From NCBI GenBank assembly GCA_023393525.1, contig JAEWKZ010000036.1:1-14292 (forward strand): 14,292 nucleotides of DNA. Reading direction: 5' to 3'. Below, one piece after another: positions 6,928-13,333 of this stretch. Under the pieces are notes generated by a model. It saw only the letters and a list, made by a program, of their open reading frames with translations, had not been told where the DNA came from and made no database searches. The number at the start of each line of letters is the position of its first letter. Position 1 is the first letter of the stretch. A program made the translations under genes and the position numbers. Source of the stretch: Pseudomonadota bacterium. Lineage in GTDB: Bacteria > Desulfobacterota > Desulfovibrionia > Desulfovibrionales > Desulfomicrobiaceae.

Positions 6928-6952
6928 CAATCGTTTCGAGCTGCTACGATTG
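6928..6952. promoter_or_regulatory. Inverted repeat upstream of the sulfite reductase (candidate operator)
   Basis: CAATCGT (6928-6934) and ACGATTG (6946-6952) are exact inverted copies around an 11-base centre, 34 bases upstream of the sulfite reductase start on the - strand. The symmetry fits a dimeric regulator site. No regulator can be named from the sequence, and a chance repeat is possible. Confidence 0.35.
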
Positions 6953-6964
6953 ATGAGCGGTCAG

Positions 6965-6985
6965 AAGCCCGGAAGGTCCGGGCTT
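6965..6985. terminator. Hairpin terminator downstream of the FadL-type gene
   Basis: AAGCCCGGA (6965-6973) pairs perfectly with TCCGGGCTT (6977-6985) around a 3-base loop. It lies 33 bases past the stop of the outer-membrane protein gene on the - strand. The U-tract on that strand is poor, so it may be a weak intrinsic terminator or a 3'-end-stabilising hairpin. Confidence 0.55.
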
Positions 6986-7017
6986 TCCGACTCGCCTCGC
7001 TGTCTGACCGCGTCGGG

Positions 7018-8202
7018 TCAGAACCGGTAGGCAACGCTCATGCTGAGCAAATGGGCGTCGCCGTCTTCGAAATCGGCACTGTCCACTCCGCCGTTCACAT
7101 ATACCTCCGCCCCCTTGCGATCCAGGATCAGCAGGTAGGTGTATCCCAGGTCCACGCTCCAGGAGTCATCATGCCAGCCAAGGCCGGTGGAGAACAGCTG
7201 GCGGTCGTTGGCCGGGACCATGTAGTCGGCCCGTTCGGTGCGCACCGGGGTCTCGTCGTACACGTAGCCTGCGCGCAGGTCCCAGGAGGAGTTCAGCGCG
7301 TATTCCGCTCCGATGCCGATCCTCCAGGTGTCCTTCCAGTCCTTGACGGCCACGCCGGACGGATTGACGCCGTTGATGCGGATGTCGAGTTCCTTGTACG
7401 AGGACCAGCCCGTGCGGGTCGCGTCGAATTCGAGGCTCAACCTGTCCGAGGGCGTGATGCACAACCCCAGGGACCAGGAATCGGGCAGGGTGATCTCGCC
7501 GTCGGCGTCGCCGTTGAGGGACTGAATGTCGCTTTCGGCCTCGCCGCGTGGGTGCACGTCGATGGAACTGCGGTACATAAGCCCCAGTGACAGCCAGTCC
7601 GTGGGAGCGTACCAGGTGGACAGGTTGACGCCCACGCCCATGTCGTCACCCTGGACCTTGACGTCGTATGCGCCGCCGACCTTCTTTTTCTGCGTGAAAT
7701 CGAAATAGTTGGCCTCCGCGCCAAGGCCGATGGACCAGTTGTCGGTCAGGCGCATGCCCAGCACCGGGGTCAGGGATACGCTCTTGATGGCCGCATAGTA
7801 GACGCTGTCGGCCCCGGGCCAGTTCTCGTCGAACTCCGTGCCCAGGCCGAAGCGGTTGTAGACGCCGATGCCCAGCCAGTAGCGGTCTCCAAGCTGCTTC
7901 ACGGCGTAGGCGTGGGGCAGCATCCAGACGTTGGATTCCGCATCGCTGCTCTTTTGGCCGTCAATGGACACCGTGACCATCGGGGCCACGGCGGAAAGCC
8001 CGGTCATGACCTGCGTGCCGTTCAGACCGGTCATGGCCGCGGGGTTGGAGGCCACCGTCGAAGCGTCGGGTTTCCCGGCCATGGTCGCGCCGCCCATGGC
8101 CACGCCGCGCGCGCTCCAGTCATATATGGCGAACCCGGCCGCCAGAACCTGCTGCCCCGTCAGAATCAGCGCCAACACGGCAACAGCGACAAATCTTCCC
8201 AT
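7018..8202 (-). CDS. FadL/OMPP1/TodX-family outer-membrane transport protein
   Basis: A 394-residue precursor. A signal peptide (basic start, hydrophobic core, QQVLA before a probable cut after residue 21) leads to the N-terminal plug segment typical of FadL: AGFAIYDWSARGVAMGGA, then DASTVASNPAAMTGL with the conserved NPA. The rest alternates aromatic beta-strands ending in terminal phenylalanine (SVAYRF), as needed for Bam-dependent barrel insertion. FadL-type channels bring long-chain fatty acids or other hydrophobic compounds across the outer membrane; the substrate here is not evident. ATG 8202 has a strong GAGGAGGAACG site, preferred to an open frame from 8235. A promoter candidate lies 60-90 bases upstream. 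It is probably monocistronic. Confidence 0.9.
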   Translation of the reverse strand: MGRFVAVAVLALILTGQQVLAAGFAIYDWSARGVAMGGATMAGKPDASTVASNPAAMTGLNGTQVMTGLSAVAPMVTVSIDGQKSSDAESNVWMLPHAYAVKQLGDRYWLGIGVYNRFGLGTEFDENWPGADSVYYAAIKSVSLTPVLGMRLTDNWSIGLGAEANYFDFTQKKKVGGAYDVKVQGDDMGVGVNLSTWYAPTDWLSLGLMYRSSIDVHPRGEAESDIQSLNGDADGEITLPDSWSLGLCITPSDRLSLEFDATRTGWSSYKELDIRINGVNPSGVAVKDWKDTWRIGIGAEYALNSSWDLRAGYVYDETPVRTERADYMVPANDRQLFSTGLGWHDDSWSVDLGYTYLLILDRKGAEVYVNGGVDSADFEDGDAHLLSMSVAYRF

Positions 8203-8625
8203 CGTTCCTCCTCGTCTGCACAGGTTCATGCGCATCCCGCCGGACGCGCGACAACCTCGGGCTCATAGATGTATTTGCCAGTCATTTCAAGGGGAAGGGA
8301 TGAAGTGAGCGCTCAATGTTGATTTTTACGGGCATGCAGCAGCGGCTGGAATCCATGACCGGTCTTGGGTTCCGTCCGTTGAGTGTCTGGAGTTGTGTGC
8401 GTCAAGTTCTGCAAATTCTTCCACGGCATGACGGGTAAGCTCAAGCAGCTGGCGACCGAGTCCTTTCATTGGACAGCCCTCATGCATCTCAACTCGTCAG
8501 TGACGATTTTGCTGCGATCATGTCTTTTTAGACACAAAAATCTTGTCAGAGCGGAAGCCGAAGAAGTACGTTGCGAGCTGAGTCACCGGATTCATCGTAT
8601 TGAACCGTCTACAAGGAGTGAAGAC
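8203..8625. other. Divergent intergenic region between the FadL-type gene and tupA
   Basis: These 423 bases hold the control regions of two divergent genes. A sigma-70-like promoter for the - strand gene can be seen at 8262-8290. A short dyad, TGTCT-TTTT-AGACA (8521-8534), lies about 90 bases before tupA and is a candidate operator. A frame is open on the + strand from 8383 into tupA, but its composition is not protein-like. A 53-codon frame on the - strand (8326-8487) cannot be supported as a gene. No RNA gene or known riboswitch was recognised. Confidence 0.6.
8262..8290 (-). promoter_or_regulatory. Sigma-70-like promoter for the FadL-type gene
   Basis: On the - strand, TTGAAA (8285-8290) and TATGAG (8262-8267) are separated by exactly 17 bases. 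This gives a 5' leader of about 55 bases before the ATG at 8202. The -35 box matches consensus in five of six positions and the -10 box in four. Confidence 0.45.
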
Positions 8626-9477
8626 ATGGGCTTGTATCGCATTCTTATTTCGGTGTTGCTGTTCGTGATGGCGAGTGCGCCCGCATTTTCGGCGAACTGC
8701 ACCGAATCGTACGGTCAGGGAAGCAAAGTCTTTTCGCTGGCCACGGGCAGCCCGGGGGAATTGGGGCTGCTCAAGGTGCTGGCCGAGGATTTCGCCAAGG
8801 ACAATGATGCGAAAATGTGCTGGGTCAAGGCCGGGTCGGGCGAGTCCCTCAAGCTGCTCCAGGGGAAGCAGGTCGACATGATCATGGTTCACGCTCCGGC
8901 GGCGGAGAAGAAGGCCGTCGAGGAAGGATGGGGCGCAAAGCGGACGCTCATCGGTTCCAATGAATTCTACATCGTTGGGCCGGCCGAAGATCCGGCGGAA
9001 ATTTCCAAGGCCAAGAACGCCGCGGACGCATATCAGCGCATCGCAACCAAGAAAGCCGTGTTTTTTTCCCGTGGTGACAATTCCGGAACCCACAAGAAGG
9101 AAATGGATGCCTGGAAAAACGCCGGCATCACTCCGGAAGGCGGCTGGTATGTTGTGACCAAGGATTTCATGATGGCCACCCTCAAGCGCGCCAACACGGA
9201 ACGCGGCTACTTCATGACCGATTCGAGCACATGGGTCGCGGCCCGGAAGGAAATGGCGAATCTGAAAATTCTGTTCAGGGGCGACACGTTTCTGGTCAAC
9301 ACCTACAATGCCCTCGTCAGACCTGCGGACGGCACGCCTGGCGTGGAAATGGGCGCTCAATTCATCGACTACGTCGCCTCCGCAGCCGGCCAGAAAATCA
9401 TCGCCGAGTACGGCAAGGACAAGTACGGCGAAGGGCTTTACAATGACGCGGCCTACGCCAAACAGTATGACCGTTAG
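8626..9477 (+). CDS. tupA: Tungstate ABC transporter substrate-binding protein TupA
   Basis: A 283-residue periplasmic binding protein. A signal peptide of ~23 residues ends APAFSA. The mature protein opens with the family pattern LATGSPGELGLLKVL, followed by KAGSGESLKLLQGKQVDMIMVHAP, EFYIVGPAEDPAEI, FFSRGDNSGTHKKE and GYFMTDSSTW. These align with TupA-type tungstate binders, where the serine and threonine clusters wrap the oxyanion. The reaction is capture of tungstate (or less likely molybdate) for import. ATG 8626 follows AAGGAG at good spacing; longer frames upstream are rejected. No tupB permease or tupC ATPase follows; a terminator does, so the transporter must be completed from another locus. 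It would feed tungsten- or molybdenum-cofactor enzymes like those served by the 5' operon (inference). Confidence 0.9.
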   Translation: MGLYRILISVLLFVMASAPAFSANCTESYGQGSKVFSLATGSPGELGLLKVLAEDFAKDNDAKMCWVKAGSGESLKLLQGKQVDMIMVHAPAAEKKAVEEGWGAKRTLIGSNEFYIVGPAEDPAEISKAKNAADAYQRIATKKAVFFSRGDNSGTHKKEMDAWKNAGITPEGGWYVVTKDFMMATLKRANTERGYFMTDSSTWVAARKEMANLKILFRGDTFLVNTYNALVRPADGTPGVEMGAQFIDYVASAAGQKIIAEYGKDKYGEGLYNDAAYAKQYDR

Positions 9478-9578
9478 ATACTCATTTCAAATGCCCGCTC
9501 GGTCTTAAACGACACGGATCGGGGGGCAAATAGCGAGGACGGGCCTGTCGTCGCAGTGTGTCAAAATCATATTCGATC

Positions 9579-9616
9579 AAAAAACGCCGTCCGGTATTTC
9601 CGGCACGGCGTTTTTT
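9579..9616. terminator. Bidirectional intrinsic terminator between tupA and the TiaS-like gene
   Basis: AAAAAACGCCGT (9579-9590) pairs with ACGGCGTTTTTT (9605-9616), with an inner CCGG/CCGG extension. It has a U-tract on both strands, so it can end tupA on + and the TiaS-like operon on -, the expected arrangement between convergent genes. Confidence 0.93.
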
Positions 9617-9644
9617 CGTGTGATGCATTCGGTGGTGCGGGAGT

Positions 9645-10376
9645 TCAGTACCGCTTGAGCTCCTGCTTGGCGAGCACCCTGTACACGCCGTCGCCGTTCG
9701 CCGGATGGACGAGAAGGGTGGCTCGGCCGTCCATGCAGATGGTCTTGAGCTGGTCGGAGATGGCGATGCGTGCATCGTCCGGGACCGCTGATCCGTCCGG
9801 CGTGCGGATGGTTTCCACCGATTCGAAGACCAGAATCCGGTCCGCGGTCATCACCTCGCCGTCGCGGCCGAGGTGGAACCAGCCCCGGAAACGGCCGTCG
9901 TTGCCCCACAGCCGCAGTCCGATGCCCGCCAATGCCCCGATGATCCCGCCGCCAGTGCCGCCGTGTTCGGACAGGTGTACCCCAAGCGTGTGCGCCAGGG
10001 CGTAGGCTTCGTCCTTGGTCAGGACCTCCTTCTTGGCGCGCAGCCCGAAGGAGACGAGGGCTTCCCTGGTCCCGTTCGCCGGTTCGTGCGCGATGCACAG
10101 ACCCGGGTCGGAACCCGGCGCGCTGTTTTTTTCCAGATAGGTGCTCAGAAATTCGACGTACCTTTCGCTCGGCACATCCGTCTCGGCCGTAAAGACCATG
10201 GAGCTGTTGTGCGAGGTGTAGGGGATGTCCGGGTGCACGAAGAGCTGGTGCCTGGAGATCATGGAATACGCGCCCCACCCCATGGCCGTCATCTCGCGGC
10301 AGGCGTCCTCCACCAGCCAGCCGGTACCCTGGCTTTCCAGATTGTCCGTGTCGTCCATGCAGATCATCAGTTTCAT
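9645..10376 (-). CDS. TiaS-like protein (tRNA(Ile2) agmatinylcytidine synthetase N-terminal domains)
   Basis: A 243-residue protein that resembles the N-terminal part of archaeal TiaS, which uses ATP to attach agmatine to C34 of tRNA-Ile2. The kinase-like motif MDDTDN (7-12) with downstream GTG, the segment HPDIPYTSHNSS (48-59) matching the family's NPNIPxKT region, and HGGTGGGIIGALAGIG (138-153) matching its glycine-rich GLIGALAAIG are visible. The C-terminal OB-fold and zinc ribbon of full TiaS (~420 residues) are absent, and TSHNSS replaces the usual KTRGN. Bacteria make lysidine at this position with TilS, so another substrate is likely. ATG 10376 overlaps the stop of a small upstream ORF (ATGA). 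It converges with tupA. The fold call is fairly sure; function is unknown. Confidence 0.7.
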   Translation of the reverse strand: MKLMICMDDTDNLESQGTGWLVEDACREMTAMGWGAYSMISRHQLFVHPDIPYTSHNSSMVFTAETDVPSERYVEFLSTYLEKNSAPGSDPGLCIAHEPANGTREALVSFGLRAKKEVLTKDEAYALAHTLGVHLSEHGGTGGGIIGALAGIGLRLWGNDGRFRGWFHLGRDGEVMTADRILVFESVETIRTPDGSAVPDDARIAISDQLKTICMDGRATLLVHPANGDGVYRVLAKQELKRY

Positions 10377-10537
10377 GATGCGGCTCCTGAATTATTCGCC
10401 TTGGGGATAAGTCCGCGGGCTTCCAGCTTGGTTAAAAGGGCGGGCACAGGCAGGGCGCCCAGAGCGCCGAAGACCATGCCGCCGCCGGTCTTGATGGCGG
10501 TGCTCATGAGTAGCACCTGCACGTCCATGCCGATCAT
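10373..10537 (-). CDS. Small hydrophobic ORF coupled to the TiaS-like gene
   Basis: A 54-residue frame on the - strand, ATG 10537 to TGA, overlapping the TiaS-like start by 4 bases. It begins MIGMDVQVLLMSTAIKTGGG, continues through a hydrophobic Gly/Ala/Pro stretch (residues ~5-32) that could form one membrane segment, and ends with a polar tail (LTKLEARGLIPK). I do not recognise a family. No strong ribosome site precedes ATG 10537. The frame stays open upstream to an in-frame TGA at 10571-10573, beyond which it continues as MSHYTNPGIIPQFVA, so it could be the 3' part of a longer gene broken by one stop. The overlap and protein-like composition support translation; identity is open. Confidence 0.45.
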   Translation of the reverse strand: MIGMDVQVLLMSTAIKTGGGMVFGALGALPVPALLTKLEARGLIPKANNSGAAS

Positions 10538-10603
10538 CCATTCCGAAAAGAGCGAAAAGTTGGTGATAGATCAGGCCACAAACTGCGGAATTATGCCTGG
10601 ATT

Positions 10604-10630
10604 GGTATAGTGTGACATCCTTTTAGTCAA
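10604..10630 (-). promoter_or_regulatory. Possible promoter for the small ORF/TiaS-like operon
   Basis: On the - strand TTGACT (10625-10630) is followed after 15 bases by TATACC (10604-10609). The -35 box is near consensus, but the spacer is short and the -10 box matches in four of six positions. The -10 box is about 65 bases upstream of ATG 10537. Confidence 0.3.
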
Positions 10631-10776
10631 TAATTGCAGGTACGTCATTTGTGACATAATGGTGTGGTGCGTGTTCGCGCACGGTATGCGATACCCATGC
10701 ATGAATATTGGACATGAAGTTCGCGTCGGCCTATGAGGGCACACATATTTTCTATTACAAATGCGCAAGGTTTTGC

Positions 10777-12546
10777 ATGAAAAACAACGACAACAGCACC
10801 CTTGGCCGCTCTCTTTGGCGGCTGGTGCGTTTTGCCCGGCCCCATGCGCGGCGGATTGTTCTGGGTCTTGCGGCCAATGCCGGGGCACGCTTTTTCGACC
10901 TGCTGCCCATGATCGTGGTTGGACGGGTGGTGGACACCGTGGCCGTGGCCCTGCGTGAAGGGCAGGCGCTGGCTGGTGGTGATTTTGCCTGGGCGGGCCT
11001 CCTGGTGCTGGGCACCTTCGCGGGGCTGGCCGTGTTTCAGAGCGTGAGCGACTACACCCTGGACTCGGCGGCGCAGCGCATCCGCCACGATCTGCGCGTG
11101 GACCTCTACACCCATGTCCAGAAGCTCGACGTGTCCTACTTCGAGTCCCGCCAGACAGGCGACATCATGGCCGTGCTGGCCGGGGACGTGGACAATCTGG
11201 AACGCTTTTTCTCGGATTCGTCCACGAGCATCGTGCGCCTTTTCATCACCTTCACCGGAATCTACGGTATTTTGTTCTGGATGGACTACCATCTGGCGCT
11301 GCTGCTTCTGGCACCTATGCCCGTCGCGATCTGGGCCGTGCGCTTCTTCGCCACCCGCGTCGCCCCGCAGTACCGCAAGGCGCGAAAGGCCGTGGGCGAC
11401 ATCAACGCCATCCTCGAAAACAATCTCCAGGGTATGAACGTCATCCAGGCCTATTCGGCCCAGGATCACCAGACCGGCCGCATCCGCCTGCGCTCCGAGG
11501 AATACCGGGACGCCGCCATCCGCGCGGCCCGGGAGCGGGCGCGATTTGTTCCGCTGCTCTACGGGGTGGCCGGGCTGGGGTACGCTCTTCTGATCGGCGG
11601 CGGCGGATGGATGACCTTCGCGGGCATCGGACCCAGCGTGGGCGATTTCACCACCTTCGTGCTCCTGGCCATGCGTCTCATCCTGCCGCTGTTCGTATTC
11701 GGAATGCTCATCAACCAGATTCAGCAGTCCGAAGCTTCGGCCCTGCGCATCAACGAGATCTTCGACACCACGCCCACGGTGCGCGACCAGGCCAAGGCCT
11801 CGCCTCTTGAAGGCGGGCTGGAGCGAGTCGCTGTCCGTGATGTCTGTTTTGCCTACCCGGAGCGGGAGAAGGTGCTGTGCGGAATCAATCTGCGCCTGGA
11901 GCGCGGCCGGGTGCTGGGCGTGGTCGGCCCCACTGGGGCGGGCAAGAGCTCACTGGCCAAGCTCATGCTGCGTTATTACGACCCGTTGGAAGGGGAGATT
12001 CTGGTCAATGGCCGAGAACTGTCCTCCGTGACCCTGGACTCCTGGCGCGGACGCATCGGCTATGTCTCGCAGGAGGCCTACCTGTTTCACGGCACGGTGT
12101 CCGAAAACATCCGCCTCGGTTCGCCGTCGGCCACGGATGATGATGTCATTCGGGCGGCGGACATGGCAGGAGCCGGTGAATTCATCGCCGCATTGCCGCA
12201 GGGGTATGAAACCATGGTCGGAGATCGGGGCATGAAACTTTCCGGCGGACAGCGGCAGCGCATCTCCCTGGCACGGGCCATTCTGCGCAATCCGGAATTT
12301 CTGATCCTGGACGAAGCCACCTCCAGCGTGGACACGCGCACGGAGGAAGTCATTCAGAACAATCTCAAAAACCTGCGCGCCGACCGCATCACCCTGGCCA
12401 TCGCGCACCGCCTGTCCACGGTGCGGCATTGCGACGAGATCGTGGTCATTGTGGACGGGGTTATCGTGGAACGCGGCACCCATGATGCGTTGGTTTTGGC
12501 CAGTGGCGTTTATGCGGGGTTGTGGCAGGTGCAGAGCGGGGAATAG
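10777..12546 (+). CDS. ABC exporter half-transporter (MsbA/MdlB-like, membrane domain fused to ATPase)
   Basis: A 589-residue fused half-transporter that would work as a homo- or heterodimer in the inner membrane. Residues ~20-310 form the six-helix type 1 exporter domain. The ATPase domain follows, with Walker A GPTGAGKSS (384-392), Q-loop YVSQEAY, signature LSGGQRQR (488-495), Walker B FLILDEATSSVD (508-519) and the H-loop histidine in IAHRLST. The fold exports lipids, drugs or peptides; nothing here fixes the substrate. ATG 10777 was chosen because AAGG lies 6 bases upstream and the domain begins just after; ATG 10708 would add 23 residues that do not look like the family. No partner half-transporter is adjacent. 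It is divergent from the TiaS-like operon across a 239-base control region. Confidence 0.92.
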   Translation: MKNNDNSTLGRSLWRLVRFARPHARRIVLGLAANAGARFFDLLPMIVVGRVVDTVAVALREGQALAGGDFAWAGLLVLGTFAGLAVFQSVSDYTLDSAAQRIRHDLRVDLYTHVQKLDVSYFESRQTGDIMAVLAGDVDNLERFFSDSSTSIVRLFITFTGIYGILFWMDYHLALLLLAPMPVAIWAVRFFATRVAPQYRKARKAVGDINAILENNLQGMNVIQAYSAQDHQTGRIRLRSEEYRDAAIRAARERARFVPLLYGVAGLGYALLIGGGGWMTFAGIGPSVGDFTTFVLLAMRLILPLFVFGMLINQIQQSEASALRINEIFDTTPTVRDQAKASPLEGGLERVAVRDVCFAYPEREKVLCGINLRLERGRVLGVVGPTGAGKSSLAKLMLRYYDPLEGEILVNGRELSSVTLDSWRGRIGYVSQEAYLFHGTVSENIRLGSPSATDDDVIRAADMAGAGEFIAALPQGYETMVGDRGMKLSGGQRQRISLARAILRNPEFLILDEATSSVDTRTEEVIQNNLKNLRADRITLAIAHRLSTVRHCDEIVVIVDGVIVERGTHDALVLASGVYAGLWQVQSGE

Positions 12547-12610
12547 GAGAAAATCTTCAATGTTCGCTTGAACTTTAACTTTGAGCCATCTTCACTTCTG
12601 CGAACACGCC

Positions 12611-12655
12611 AACTCCCCTCCTGCCAAGGAGGGGTGCCCGAAGGGCGGGGTGGTT
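12611..12655. repeat. REP-like palindromic element
   Basis: CCCCTCCT (12615-12622) pairs with AGGAGGGG (12627-12634) around GCCA, followed at once by GCCC-GAA-GGGC (12636-12646) and GGGGTGGTT. This double-hairpin design between convergent genes (ABC exporter and antitoxin) is typical of dispersed extragenic palindromes. It may also act as a transcript 3' end, though it lacks a U-tract. Other copies cannot be checked from this window. Confidence 0.55.
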
Positions 12656-12691
12656 GCTTCTTGCGGAGCGGCGGAATCGGGCTGAGCGGTC

Positions 12692-13054
12692 TCAAAGGTG
12701 CTTCAGTTTGTTTGAATGAATTTCATTGTTTTGGGAATCCGCTTCTCTAACTGAGGAAAAGCTGGTGATGATGACGTCGCCTTCCGGGAATTTGGCCAGA
12801 ATTTCCAGCTGTCCGCCCAGAGCCTCGATGTGACTGCGCAGCGTGGAAAGATACATGTCCGTTCGACGTTCCAGCTTGGCAATGGCTGGTTGTTGCACGT
12901 TCAGCAGTCGCGCAAGGTCCAGCTGCGAAAGACCCCGTGCTTGCCGCAGTTCATGCAGCGGCATTTCCTTGAGCATTTTTCGAACCAGTGCCGCTGATTT
13001 TTTCCGGGCTTGCGGCGACAATTCGGCCCTGAGTGTCGAGAACTTTTTAGCCAT
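12692..13054 (-). CDS. higA: HigA-type antitoxin, XRE-family helix-turn-helix protein
   Basis: A 120-residue DNA-binding protein. An N-terminal helical arm (MAKKFSTLRAELSPQARKK) leads to the helix-turn-helix core at ~32-86: MPLHELRQARGLSQLDLARL, then NVQQPAIAKLERRTDMYLSTLRSHIEALGG. This is the standard sequence of HigA antitoxins paired with Gp49/HigB-type mRNA-cleaving toxins, which they bind and also repress by operator binding. AGGAGGG lies 8 bases upstream of the ATG. In such operons the toxin gene precedes the antitoxin, but here an IS21 remnant starts about 20 bases upstream, so the antitoxin appears orphaned. The C-terminal tail after residue ~102 is polar and longer than I expect for the family. 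Confidence 0.85.
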   Translation of the reverse strand: MAKKFSTLRAELSPQARKKSAALVRKMLKEMPLHELRQARGLSQLDLARLLNVQQPAIAKLERRTDMYLSTLRSHIEALGGQLEILAKFPEGDVIITSFSSVREADSQNNEIHSNKLKHL

Positions 13055-13082
13055 TAAGCAATCCCTCCTTCATGAGTTTGAC
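13047..13082 (-). pseudogene. Possible 3' scrap of the HigB-type toxin gene
   Basis: On the - strand a frame reads VKLMKEGLLNG and stops with TAA at 13047-13049, overlapping the antitoxin start. A short lysine/glutamate-rich toxin C-terminus overlapping the antitoxin is the normal arrangement in higBA operons. Upstream of it the DNA is IS21 istA in the opposite direction. The piece is too short to prove homology. Confidence 0.3.
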
Positions 13083-13323
13083 CTGCGTCCTCGATAACCT
13101 GCGAGCTGTTCAAGGTCTGCTGCAACTTCAGGGTCGTTACGGCAAACGACGACTGGAGGCGGCCTGCGCCAGAGCCCTGGATCACGGAGCCGGAACGTAC
13201 CGCAACGTGAAGAACATCCTGGAGAAAGGTTTGGACCAACAAAACCTCACCCTGCCCATCGCCTTGCCTGATGCCTACGGCGGAACGTCTCGCTTCACCC
13301 GCAACTCTGACCTGCTCAACTAA
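13072..13323 (+). pseudogene. istA: IS21 transposase IstA, C-terminal remnant
   Basis: The 83-codon frame carries the conserved IstA C-terminus: LRAVQGLLQLQGRYG, RRLEAACARALDHGAGTYR and NVKNILEKGLDQQ. Full IstA is around 500 residues with a helix-turn-helix and a DDE catalytic core; both are missing here. The ATG at 13072 is coincidental. It is followed 10 bases later by istB, the normal order. The truncation point abuts the higA leader. Confidence 0.85.
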
Positions 13324-13333
13324 GGACACAGCA

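Noticed and set aside
8383..8625. N-terminal extension of TupA
   Set aside because: The extension has no signal-peptide logic, whereas ATG 8626 follows AAGGAG and opens a classic signal peptide.
10571..10573. Selenocysteine reading of the in-frame TGA before the small ORF
   Set aside because: No convincing SECIS-type hairpin is visible just downstream, and the surrounding peptide has no redox motif.
10645..11469. A 274-codon - strand frame over the start of the ABC exporter
   Set aside because: It is antisense to a gene with intact exporter motifs and has shadow-type composition.
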